This document shows, one piece after another, positions 32,860-41,213 of a stretch of 64,000 bases of DNA (positions are counted from its first letter, which is position 1; every line of letters starts with the position of its first letter). Under the pieces are notes generated by a model. It saw only the letters and a program-made list of their open reading frames with translations, made no database searches and was not told where the DNA came from. The stretch is from Pseudomonas citrullilanati (GTDB lineage: Bacteria > Pseudomonadota > Gammaproteobacteria > Pseudomonadales > Pseudomonadaceae). A program made the position numbers and the translations under genes. The stretch spans positions 62,001 through 126,000 of the forward strand of contig NZ_JAUQOP010000008.1 in the NCBI RefSeq assembly GCF_030580855.1, read 5' to 3'.

Positions 32860-35162
32860 CGGAAAGTACCCACACCCTCGGGATGCTCACCCTGCTGGTC
32901 AGCAGCCCGCCGGACAAGCGCACGGTGTTCGGCCGTGCCCTGAACCAGTTGATCAGCGACGTCGAGCAGCGCGCCATCAGCGTGCTGGTGTCGGAGTCCC
33001 TGGCCGATGCGACATCGATCCTCAATTCCGACCCGGCCATCCAATGCGTCCTGCTCAGTTGGGAAATGGACACCAGCGAAAGCCACGAGGAGTGCATCAA
33101 GCTGCTGACCAACCTGCGCGAACGCAATACCCGGGTACCGGTGTTCCTGATCAGCGATCGCAGCACCGCGTCCAGCATCCCGCTGGTGGTGATGCAGCAC
33201 GCCGACGACTTCATCTGGCTGCCGGAGGACACCAGCCGGTTCCTCAGCGGGCGGATCCTGGCGGCCATCGAACGCTACCGCAAGGCGGCCCTGCCACCGA
33301 TGTTCGGTGCCCTGGTCAAGTTCGCCCGGTCCTACGAGTATTCCTGGCACACGCCCGGGCATGCCGGCGGCACGGCGTTCCTGAAAAGTACCGCCGGGCG
33401 AGCGTTCTACGAGTTCTTCGGGGAAAACCTGCTGCGTTCGGACCTGTCCATCTCGGTCGGCGAGCTGGGGTCGCTGCTGGACCACAGCGGCCCCATCGGC
33501 CAGGGCGAGCGCTACGCCGCCAAGGTGTTCGGTGCCCACCGCACCTACTACGTCACCAACGGTTCGTCGATGTCCAACCGGGTGATCCTGATGGCCAGCG
33601 TCACACGCAACCAGATCGCCCTTTGCGACCGCAACTGCCACAAGTCCGCCGAGCATGCGATGACCCTGTCCGGCGCCCTGCCCACCTACCTGGTGCCGAC
33701 CCGCAACCGCTACGGCATCATCGGCCCGATCCTGCCGCAGACGCTGAGTGCCGAAGGGGTCAAGGCGGCCATCGCGAACAACCCGATGGTCAAGGCCGGC
33801 ATCGACCCGACGCCGGTGCACGCGATCATCACCAACTCCACCTACGACGGCCTGACCTACAACGTCACCCGCGTCGAAGAACTGCTCGGGCAGAGCGTCG
33901 ACCGCCTGCATTTCGATGAAGCCTGGTACGGCTATGCGCGTTTCAACCCGCTGTATCGCGAGCGCTTCGCCATGCACGGCAGCCCCGACGACCACGATGA
34001 TTCCAAGCCGACCGTGTTCGCCACCCAGTCGACGCACAAGCTGCTGGCCGCCCTGTCCCAGGCCTCGATGATCCACGTGCGCAATGGTCGCAACCCGATC
34101 GAGCACGGACGTTTCAACGAGTCGTTCATGATGCACGCCTCGACCTCGCCCAACTACGCGATCATGGCGTCCTGCGACGTCAGTTCGGCCATGATGGAAG
34201 CGCCGAACGGGCGGATCCTCACCAGCGAATCCATCGAGGAAGCCGTCGCGTTCCGCCAGGTCCTGTCGCGCATGCACAATGAGATGCAGGGCAAGGACGA
34301 GTGGTTCTTCACCTGCTGGCAGCCGCCATCGGTGCGGGTGGACGGCGCCCAAGTGCCGTTCCATGCCGCCGACCCGGCGATGCTGCGGACCGACCCGGAC
34401 TGTTGGGTGCTGCACCCGAACGAAGTCTGGCACGGCTTCGGCGACATCGAGGACGGCTACTGCATGCTCGACCCGATCAAGGTGTCGGTGCTGAGCCCGG
34501 GCATGGGTGATGACGGCCAGCTGCAGGATTTCGGCATACCGGCCTGCGTCGTCACCGCCTACCTCGGGACCCAGGGCATCGTGGTGGAGAAAACCACCGA
34601 TTTCACCATCCTGTTCCTGTTCTCCATCGGCATCACCAAAGGCAAATGGGGCACCCTGGTCAACGCCCTGCTCGACTTCAAGCGCGACTATGACGAAAAC
34701 CTCGAACTGGAGCTGTGCCTGCCGGACCTGCTGGCCGCCAACCAGCAGCGCTACGCCGGCATGGGCCTCAAGGACCTGGCCGATGAGATCTTCGCCGCCA
34801 TGAAGAAACACAAGACCACCGCCTCCATGGCCCAGGCGTTCGGCATGCTGCCCCAAGCCCAGTACAGCCCGGTCGAGGCCTACGAGAAACTGGTGCGCAA
34901 CGACATCGAGAAGGTCACCCTGGAGCACGCCGCCGGACGCATCGCCGCCACCGGGATCGTGCCGTACCCACCAGGGATTCCCCTACTGATGCCGGGCGAA
35001 AATGCCGGCCCGGCGGACGGACCGCTGCTGGCCTACCTGAAAGCGCTGGAAGCCTTCGACCGGTCCTTTCCCGGCTTCACCCATGACACCCACGGGATCG
35101 AGGCAGAGGACGGCGTCTATCACCTGTTGGTGCTCAAAGGCGATGGCGGGGTTATCGATTGA
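32856..35162 (+). CDS. Lysine/ornithine/arginine-type PLP decarboxylase
   Basis: Fold-I PLP decarboxylase of 768 residues: N-terminal wing/receiver-like domain (about 1-145), linker, PLP core with TPGHAGGTAF and the cofactor Lys395 in QSTHKLLAALSQAS, and a C-terminal domain. The length fits the inducible class of basic amino-acid decarboxylases. Coupled by a 4-bp overlap to the antiporter gene. Which of lysine, ornithine or arginine is used cannot be read from sequence alone; lysine (ldcA-like) is favoured by Pseudomonas precedent. It yields a polyamine and consumes a proton. Confidence 0.92.
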   Translation: MTESTHTLGMLTLLVSSPPDKRTVFGRALNQLISDVEQRAISVLVSESLADATSILNSDPAIQCVLLSWEMDTSESHEECIKLLTNLRERNTRVPVFLISDRSTASSIPLVVMQHADDFIWLPEDTSRFLSGRILAAIERYRKAALPPMFGALVKFARSYEYSWHTPGHAGGTAFLKSTAGRAFYEFFGENLLRSDLSISVGELGSLLDHSGPIGQGERYAAKVFGAHRTYYVTNGSSMSNRVILMASVTRNQIALCDRNCHKSAEHAMTLSGALPTYLVPTRNRYGIIGPILPQTLSAEGVKAAIANNPMVKAGIDPTPVHAIITNSTYDGLTYNVTRVEELLGQSVDRLHFDEAWYGYARFNPLYRERFAMHGSPDDHDDSKPTVFATQSTHKLLAALSQASMIHVRNGRNPIEHGRFNESFMMHASTSPNYAIMASCDVSSAMMEAPNGRILTSESIEEAVAFRQVLSRMHNEMQGKDEWFFTCWQPPSVRVDGAQVPFHAADPAMLRTDPDCWVLHPNEVWHGFGDIEDGYCMLDPIKVSVLSPGMGDDGQLQDFGIPACVVTAYLGTQGIVVEKTTDFTILFLFSIGITKGKWGTLVNALLDFKRDYDENLELELCLPDLLAANQQRYAGMGLKDLADEIFAAMKKHKTTASMAQAFGMLPQAQYSPVEAYEKLVRNDIEKVTLEHAAGRIAATGIVPYPPGIPLLMPGENAGPADGPLLAYLKALEAFDRSFPGFTHDTHGIEAEDGVYHLLVLKGDGGVID

Positions 35163-35289
35163 TCGGCCCCCACCCCCTGACGGCAGGCCTGGCCCGTCCC
35201 AGGCAAGGATGCAACTTTGCTGAATTCGTGAACGCGAGCGCGGTCGGAACAGTTAAGCCTGTGGCATGATGCCCATAGGATTTTCCCTG

Positions 35290-36312
35290 ATGTCCAACCC
35301 TTGGCGAGCGTCTCCTGTGTCAGTGATTCCCCTAGTGGTATGCGATGACTCCAACATGGCCCGCAAGCAGGTACTGCGGGCACTGCCGGCGGATTGGCCG
35401 GTTTCCATCACCGAAGCAACCAATGGCCGCCAGGCCATGGAGGCTATCCGCCAGGGCTTGGGACAGGTGGTGCTGCTCGACCTGACCATGCCGGAAATGG
35501 ACGGCTACCAGGTCCTGGGTGCCCTGCGCGATGAGGGCCTCAAGGCCCAGGTCATCGTGATCTCCGGTGACGTCCAGGAAGAAGCGGTGCGCCGCGTGCA
35601 CGAACTGGGCGCGCTGGCGTTCCTGAAAAAACCCTTCGACGAAGCCGAATTGCGCCGCACCCTGGGCAAGCTGGGGCTCCTGGCGAAACCCGGGCAGTTG
35701 CCGCCGCCGCGCGCGGTAGCGAACACGGCGATCAGTTTCCACGATGCATTCCGCGAGACGGTCAACGTCGCCATCGGCCGCGCCGCCGCCCTCATCGCCA
35801 GGGTGCTCGGAGTGTTCGTGCAATTGCCGGTACCCAACGTGAACATCCTCGAAGTCGGCGAACTGCACATGGCCCTGGCCGATGCCAGCAACTCCCAGCA
35901 ACTGACCGCGATCTGCCAGGGTTTCATCGGCGGTGGCATTGCCGGCGAGGCGCTGCTGATGTTCCACGACTCGGAGATCACCGACATCGCCCAGCTGATG
36001 CAGCGCGAAAGTGCCGATTATTCCGACCTGGAAATGCTGCTGGACCTCTCCAGCGTGCTGATCGGCGCCTGCCTGAGCAGCATCGCCGAACAGGTCGACG
36101 TGGGCTTTTCCCAGGGCCACCCGCAGATTCTTGGCCAGCACGCGGCCATCGACGAGCTGATCCGGGTCAACCGCAAGCGCTGGAAAAAGACCCTGGCCGT
36201 GGAAATCAGCTACAGCCTGGAGGGCCACGATATCCGCTTCGACCTGTTGCTGCTGTTCACCGAGGATTCCATCCCCCGGTTGACCCACAAACTCGCCTAC
36301 TTGATGAACTGA
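35290..36312 (+). CDS. Response regulator with C-terminal CheC/CheX-like domain
   Basis: Protein of 340 residues: N-terminal receiver with acceptor Asp64 (VVLLDLTMPEMDGYQ) and Lys in FLKKPFDEAEL, then a CheC/CheX-like domain (about 145-340) with LDLSSVLIGACLSSIAEQ. The Asn of the usual ExxN phosphatase motif is not apparent, so phosphatase activity is doubtful. AGGA nine bases before the ATG at 35290 favours that start over ATGs at 35266/35269. The diguanylate cyclase gene starts 3 bp after its stop, so the two probably form one signalling unit. Confidence 0.85.
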   Translation: MSNPWRASPVSVIPLVVCDDSNMARKQVLRALPADWPVSITEATNGRQAMEAIRQGLGQVVLLDLTMPEMDGYQVLGALRDEGLKAQVIVISGDVQEEAVRRVHELGALAFLKKPFDEAELRRTLGKLGLLAKPGQLPPPRAVANTAISFHDAFRETVNVAIGRAAALIARVLGVFVQLPVPNVNILEVGELHMALADASNSQQLTAICQGFIGGGIAGEALLMFHDSEITDIAQLMQRESADYSDLEMLLDLSSVLIGACLSSIAEQVDVGFSQGHPQILGQHAAIDELIRVNRKRWKKTLAVEISYSLEGHDIRFDLLLLFTEDSIPRLTHKLAYLMN

Positions 36313-36315
36313 GCC

Positions 36316-37269
36316 ATGAACGATTCTATCGATCTGAACGAATTCCACTGGTTGTTGGCCGTCGTCCAGAGCATTGACGTCGGGGTGGTGGTGCTCGACC
36401 GCGACTACCGCGTGCAGGTCTGGAACACCTTCATGGAGAACCGTTCCGGCATACAGCCCAAGGATGCCCAGAACCAGCACTTCTTCAGCCTGTTTCCGGA
36501 AGTCGACCGGCAATGGTTCAGCCGCAAGGTGGAAAGTGTCGCCACCCTGGGCACGCCGGCGTTCACCATCTGGGAACAGCGCCCGTACCTGGTGCGCTTC
36601 ATGAACTACCAGCCGATCACCGGCGAAGAAGAGTTCATGTACCAGAACACCACGCTGCTGCCACTGCACTCCCCCGACAGCAAGATCAACCACATCTGCC
36701 TGGTGATCTACGACGTCACCGACGTCGCCACCAATCGCCATCAACTGCAGGCCGCCAATGCCCAACTGCAGCAGCTCTCCAGCATCGACCGCCTGACCGG
36801 CCTGTACAACCGCGGCCACTGGGAGGAAAACCTCAAGGCCGCCTACGCCAGGCACCTGCGCTATGGCAACGCGCTGAGCCTGGTGATGTTCGACATCGAT
36901 CATTTCAAGCGGGTCAACGACACCTACGGTCACCAGGCCGGCGACAAGGTGATCGAGCAGGTCGCCCGGGTCCTGCGCGAACACGTGCGCGACTCAGATG
37001 CGGCCGGGCGCTACGGCGGCGAAGAATTCGGCGTGGTGCTGTCCGACACCGACAAGGCCGGCGCCCAAGTGTTTGCCGAGCGCCTGCGCAAGGCGATCGA
37101 AGGCCTGGAGGTGCTGCACGGCGACCAGAGCATCCGCTTCACCATCAGCCTCGGCGTCGCCGACCTCAGCCAGCCCGCCAACAGCCATGCGGACCTGATC
37201 GCCTGGTCGGACCACGCGTTGTACACGTCCAAGGAGACCGGGCGCAATCGGGTCACGGTGTATGGGTAA
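36316..37269 (+). CDS. PAS-GGDEF diguanylate cyclase
   Basis: Makes cyclic di-GMP from two GTP. The 317-residue soluble protein has an N-terminal PAS domain (about 12-130) and a GGDEF domain with the active motif GGEEF at residues 234-238. An I-site RDSD (Arg225 to Asp228) lies five residues upstream, so product inhibition is expected. FDIDHFKRVNDTYGHQAGD carries the metal and substrate residues. It starts 3 bp after the receiver-CheX gene, which is the likely controller. Confidence 0.95.
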   Translation: MNDSIDLNEFHWLLAVVQSIDVGVVVLDRDYRVQVWNTFMENRSGIQPKDAQNQHFFSLFPEVDRQWFSRKVESVATLGTPAFTIWEQRPYLVRFMNYQPITGEEEFMYQNTTLLPLHSPDSKINHICLVIYDVTDVATNRHQLQAANAQLQQLSSIDRLTGLYNRGHWEENLKAAYARHLRYGNALSLVMFDIDHFKRVNDTYGHQAGDKVIEQVARVLREHVRDSDAAGRYGGEEFGVVLSDTDKAGAQVFAERLRKAIEGLEVLHGDQSIRFTISLGVADLSQPANSHADLIAWSDHALYTSKETGRNRVTVYG

Positions 37270-37325
37270 CACGACGGCTCAAAGGCCTCAGCCCTCAGGA
37301 CTTGAGGCATAGGCCGAACCGGCTT

Positions 37326-37675
37326 TCAACCCAGGTCGCCACCGCCCACCGGCAACGTGACGCCGGTGATGTACGAGGCTTCATCGCAGGCCAGGAACAG
37401 GATCGCCGCCGCCTGTTCGTCCAGGGTGCCGTAGCGTTTCATCAAGCTGCTGTCCAGGGTCTGGTCGACGATCTGCTGGTACCAGACTTTTTCCTCCGGG
37501 CTCTGCTCGGCGCCGTTTCGTGGAATCAACCGCGGCGGTGCCTCGGTGCCGCCGGGCGCCGTGGCGTTGACCCGTATGCCGCGTCCCGCCGTTTCGAAGG
37601 CCAGGCAGGCGGTCAACGCGTTGACCCCGCCCTTCGCGGCGCCGTAAGGCACCCGATTGACACTGCGGGTGGGCC
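37326..37675 (-). pseudogene. benD: Remnant of benD (benzoate diol dehydrogenase), C-terminal part only
   Basis: About 115 codons of the C-terminal half of an SDR enzyme that closely resembles BenD (1,2-dihydro-1,2-dihydroxybenzoate dehydrogenase): VNRVPYGAAKGGVNALTACL with the YxxxK site, NATAPGGTEAPPR, and the C-terminus TLPVGGGDLG. The Rossmann GxxxGxG half is missing; homology stops near 37675 and is followed by a REP element and the end of pvdQ. No other ben gene is near. It looks like the scar of a deletion or rearrangement. The frame itself is intact. Confidence 0.8.
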
Positions 37676-37702
37676 CAGGTGTCGTGACCACGACACCGGC
37701 CC

Positions 37703-37728
37703 AGTGTGGGAGCGAGTTTGCTCGCGAA
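37703..37728. repeat. REP element between benD remnant and pvdQ
   Basis: Single REP copy (GTGGGAGCGAGTTTGCTCGC) at the junction of the benD remnant and the pvdQ stop codon at 37729. Its position suggests recombination or transposition at the REP shaped this junction. Confidence 0.8.
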
Positions 37729-40077
37729 CTAGTGCGTGGCCACCCGGCCTGTCTCGTCACGCTCGCGAATGATCAGGGCCTGGTAATGCGGATCGGCCTT
37801 GATCTGTTGCTCGGTGAACGGCAGCACGCTCCATTGTTTCTGCGAAAACGCCCGGGTCTGGTCGGCCGAGTACGGCGATGCCGGGTCGCTGGACAGGGAG
37901 AATGCCAGCAATCCCTGGGCCTGGGGGCCCTTGCCGTCGAACGTCACCACTTGCAGGTAGCTGGTGCCGCTGACCACTTCGCGCTTGCCATTCGCCGCCG
38001 GCACGCTCTGGATGGCGTTGTAGATGCCCAGCTCTCCCGGCCCGCCGTGGATCGGTGTCTGCCGGTCGCCGCTGCTGGCGACTTGAATGTCTTGCCACTG
38101 GTGATCCCTGGACCAGTGCGCCGCTTTCACCGCTTCCACCGAAGCGAGCATGGCTTCGCGCACGGCCTTGAGCACCGGCGGCCGCTCGACTGCCAGGCCT
38201 CGCGGCGTGTGTTGCGGGTCTTTCGGATCGAACGCGACGCGCCACGCGTCAGGCATCGCCTGCACCCGCGCCATGATCTGCTGAAAGTGGACGAAGCCCA
38301 GCCCGCTATGCAGTCCGGCGGTGCGGTCCCAGGCCTTGAGGCTGGCGCAGGCCTCGGCCAATGCCGCCGCGCCCGCCCCGGCCTCGGCGGCGCACGCGCC
38401 AAGCAAGTCCGGCACGACCTGGTCGGCCAGGTAGACCCGATCGTCCATGACCATGCGCTGCAGGTCCTGCACCTTCACCGGGCCTTGCTTGGCCAGGGCG
38501 CCCAGGCGATCCAGGGCGAACCGCGACCGCAGGCCCAGCGGCTGGCCCTGTTGGCTGATCAGCGGCGAGTAGCCGGACAGTGGCTGCGCGGGGTTGACCA
38601 TCCAGGCCGAATCGTTGGAGTTCTGCACGTAGTCGCGCCGCAGCAGCTGCGGCAATCGATCAGCGGCATAGATACCCGGCTGCGCGGCCTTCGGATCGAC
38701 GTCCCAGGCACACTCACTGCGCGAACCGTCCAGCACGATCAGCTGCAGCCCGGCCCGGGGATCGCTGCACCGCGCCAGCTTGGCGGCATCGACGTTCGGC
38801 ACCACCGACAGGTTCATGTAGAGGCTCTCCCCCTGGTCGTCCACCGCCAGGGTGTTGACCCAGGGGATGCCCTGGATCCGGTGCACGGCGTCCTGCAGGT
38901 CCTTGAGCGTGACCGCCTGGTTCATGGCGCGCCACTGCTCCAGCACGCGATCATTGTCCAGGTTGGCGTCCCGCAGGCTGAAGGCGAAGCGGTTGTCCCA
39001 ATCCAGCCGGCCCGGCCATTGGACGATCGGACCAAACTGCGAGGCGTAGACCACCCGGGACACCGTCCGCACCTGGCCGTCGGGCTGCTTGACGTCCACC
39101 GTGACCGTTTGCTGGCTCATCGGCACCGACTGCCCGTCGATCAGGTAGCGGGTCGGGTCCTTCGGGTCGAGTTGCAGGCGGTACAGGGTGAAATGCTTGG
39201 AGGTGTCGACGGTGTGGGTCCAGGCCAGGTGCTGGCTGAAGCCGATATTGATCACCGGCAGGCCTGGCAGCGCCGCGCCCATCACATCCAGCTTGCCGGG
39301 AATGGTCAGGTGCATCTGGTAGAAACGCATGCCGCCCATCCAGGGGAAATGCGGGTTGGCCAGCAGCATGCCGCGACCGTTGAACGAGCGCTCGCTGCCG
39401 ATGGCCAGCGCATTGCTGCCGCGTTCCAGGGCGAAGCGCTGCTGCCGCGCCGCGGCCCCGGCGAAACCGTTGGCGGCCGAACCTTCGAGTGCCGTGGCCT
39501 GGGGTGGCTGTGCACCGGCCAGGGCCTCGGCGAACTGGCCGACACCGCCTTCCACCAACAAGCGCCGGGTCAACTTGACCAGATCCAGCGCCGTGATCGG
39601 CCGTACCCACTCGCTGGCGCACTGCTCGGGCAGGCCCTTGGCCTTGCGTTCGGCCAGCGCCCGGTTGTAGCCCGCCACGTAGCCTTCGATCCGTTGCTGG
39701 ACCGGCGGCGTCTGGGCCTGCCAGAAGCCGGACACCGCCTGCGGCGTGTTGAGCCAACTGAAGAACACATCGCTGACGCGGTTCTCCCGCTGCTCCAGCG
39801 TGAGCTGTTCGGGCCCGAAATAGCGCGAGCGCTGGGCATTGACGGTGACGATCTCGTTCGCCAGCAGGCAGAGATTGTCCTGGGCGTACGCATAGCCGAT
39901 GCCGTAGCCCAGGCCCCGCTCATCCTGGGCGCGAATATGCGGCACGCCAAACTGGGTACGGCGGATCTCGGCGCTGGCCTGCGCCAGGTCATCCTGCGCA
40001 TCGACCACCGGGCTGAGCCCCAGGGCCACGCCCATCACCGCGCCCGCGAGGGCCATCCTCGATAACTGCCCGGACAT
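37729..40077 (-). CDS. pvdQ: PvdQ-type N-acyl-homoserine-lactone/pyoverdine acylase
   Basis: Periplasmic Ntn-hydrolase of 782 residues that removes fatty acyl chains from pyoverdine precursors and from long-chain AHLs. A signal peptide (LAGAVMGVALGLSPVVDA) leads into the alpha subunit; the nucleophile is Ser221 in ERGSNALAIGSER, preceded by the autoprocessing spacer. ANPHFPWMGGMRFYQMHL and WTHTVDTSKHFTLYRL are typical PvdQ beta-subunit sequence. Start is ambiguous among GTG at 40089, GTG at 40083 and ATG at 40077; GGAG fits all. No other pvd gene is nearby. Confidence 0.9.
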   Translation of the reverse strand: MSGQLSRMALAGAVMGVALGLSPVVDAQDDLAQASAEIRRTQFGVPHIRAQDERGLGYGIGYAYAQDNLCLLANEIVTVNAQRSRYFGPEQLTLEQRENRVSDVFFSWLNTPQAVSGFWQAQTPPVQQRIEGYVAGYNRALAERKAKGLPEQCASEWVRPITALDLVKLTRRLLVEGGVGQFAEALAGAQPPQATALEGSAANGFAGAAARQQRFALERGSNALAIGSERSFNGRGMLLANPHFPWMGGMRFYQMHLTIPGKLDVMGAALPGLPVINIGFSQHLAWTHTVDTSKHFTLYRLQLDPKDPTRYLIDGQSVPMSQQTVTVDVKQPDGQVRTVSRVVYASQFGPIVQWPGRLDWDNRFAFSLRDANLDNDRVLEQWRAMNQAVTLKDLQDAVHRIQGIPWVNTLAVDDQGESLYMNLSVVPNVDAAKLARCSDPRAGLQLIVLDGSRSECAWDVDPKAAQPGIYAADRLPQLLRRDYVQNSNDSAWMVNPAQPLSGYSPLISQQGQPLGLRSRFALDRLGALAKQGPVKVQDLQRMVMDDRVYLADQVVPDLLGACAAEAGAGAAALAEACASLKAWDRTAGLHSGLGFVHFQQIMARVQAMPDAWRVAFDPKDPQHTPRGLAVERPPVLKAVREAMLASVEAVKAAHWSRDHQWQDIQVASSGDRQTPIHGGPGELGIYNAIQSVPAANGKREVVSGTSYLQVVTFDGKGPQAQGLLAFSLSSDPASPYSADQTRAFSQKQWSVLPFTEQQIKADPHYQALIIRERDETGRVATH

Positions 40078-40203
40078 TCTCACGTTCACTCCAGATTCCT
40101 GCTTCAGAAACCCAGGCGGCTACCGGCAATCGCGACGATCACCGGCGGCCCGCCTGGAACACCCACATACCGCCCGTTGCAGCGCAATGTGCCTCCCCTG
40201 AAA

Positions 40204-40227
40204 ACGAACCGGATGAAAAAAAATTAA
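40204..40227 (-). promoter_or_regulatory. Weak PvdS-like promoter of pvdQ
   Basis: On the minus strand TTAAT (40227-40223) and CGT (40206-40204) are separated by exactly 16 bp, close to the TAAAT-N16-CGT iron-starvation box read by PvdS sigma factors, with one mismatch and without the usual CCC after TAAAT. It lies about 115-150 bp upstream of pvdQ. Otherwise the 296-bp gap shows nothing identifiable. Confidence 0.3.
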
Positions 40228-40373
40228 TCGCCCGACCGGCGCCCGATCACAAGCGTTGACGAAACCTGGGCAATTTTTTCACATCCCGACCTTCATGATT
40301 GCCCGCCCTCGTTCGTCCTATTACAGGAGAGTATCCGTGACCTTTTCTGAACAGGCTGGTAAGGAGTTTCTGC

Positions 40374-40754
40374 ATGCGTAACGCGCAACTGCCCATGGAG
40401 GGCAAGCCACGAGCGACCGGCGTCTCGCTGGGCGCCCACCCTCCCGTCTTCGCCCGGCCCGCCGAGCGAGCCGGCAATGAACAGATCCGGCGCCTGCTCA
40501 AGAGCTTCGGGCTCAGGACCAGCCTGATTCGCCTCAAGGTGATCGATGCGCTGCTCAAGGCGGCCGACGAGAATCAAGGCCTGGGCGTGCGGGGCGTACA
40601 CAGCCAATTGCTGGGGCTGGACATTCCGTTGTCCTTCCTCAGCGTGCGCGAGGTCTTGAAGCGCCTGTGCAGCGAGGGGGTGATCGTCCTCAATCCCGAC
40701 AAGAGCTATTGCCTGCACCCCAAGGCCATGGCCGTGATCGAGGCAGGCGAATGA
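40374..40754 (+). CDS. Fur-fold winged-helix protein
   Basis: Protein of 126 residues whose middle part (about 37-105) resembles the Fur DNA-binding domain: LLKSFGLRTSLIRLKVIDAL then LSVREVLKRLCSEGVIVL. The metal-binding dimerisation domain of Fur, with its HHxHxxC-type residues, is absent, so it cannot be a normal iron sensor. AAGGAG upstream of the ATG at 40374 is strong. It is divergent from pvdQ; any regulation of that gene is speculative. Confidence 0.75.
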   Translation: MRNAQLPMEGKPRATGVSLGAHPPVFARPAERAGNEQIRRLLKSFGLRTSLIRLKVIDALLKAADENQGLGVRGVHSQLLGLDIPLSFLSVREVLKRLCSEGVIVLNPDKSYCLHPKAMAVIEAGE

Positions 40755-40763
40755 CGCCTGGCC

Positions 40764-40952
40764 TCAGGGCTTGACCTTGCGCCGCATCACGCCGTTGATC
40801 ACCACCACGATGACCGCCACGGCAATGGCGATGTACTGAAACAGCTGCTCGCTGATCATGCCCTTGCCCTGCATCCAGGACAGGCCCAGCATGATCGCCA
40901 GGACCACGACGACGATCAGAATCGAGTATTTCAAGCGTTGTGAATGAGTCAT
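40764..40952 (-). CDS. Small two-helix membrane protein
   Basis: Protein of 62 residues with two hydrophobic helices (about 10-27 and 38-55), basic N- and C-termini (MTHSQRLKYS; MRRKVKP). The ATG at 40952 is chosen; the longer frame upstream is Ala/Gly-rich and unlikely. It is convergent with the Fur-like gene. Conserved-looking but unrecognised; function unknown. Confidence 0.6.
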   Translation of the reverse strand: MTHSQRLKYSILIVVVVLAIMLGLSWMQGKGMISEQLFQYIAIAVAVIVVVINGVMRRKVKP

Positions 40953-41213
40953 TGCCAATTTCCTGAATGTTTCCGTTCTGTAGCCCGGGCCTGCCGGGCC
41001 GGCACCGCATCGAGCGACGATGGGCAGCGCACGGGCGGCCCATGGTACAGCCCCACCTGCCTCTTCGCCTATGCCACCGGTGGCGATCATTGCCCGCAGG
41101 CCCACCGCCCCGCCGATGCGCGGTATTCAAGCTTGGCACCAGCCAGCCGATACAAACTGGTACGTTCATACCAATTGTCCTAGAAAGACGCCTCCGTGCA
41201 AGGAACCACCCCC

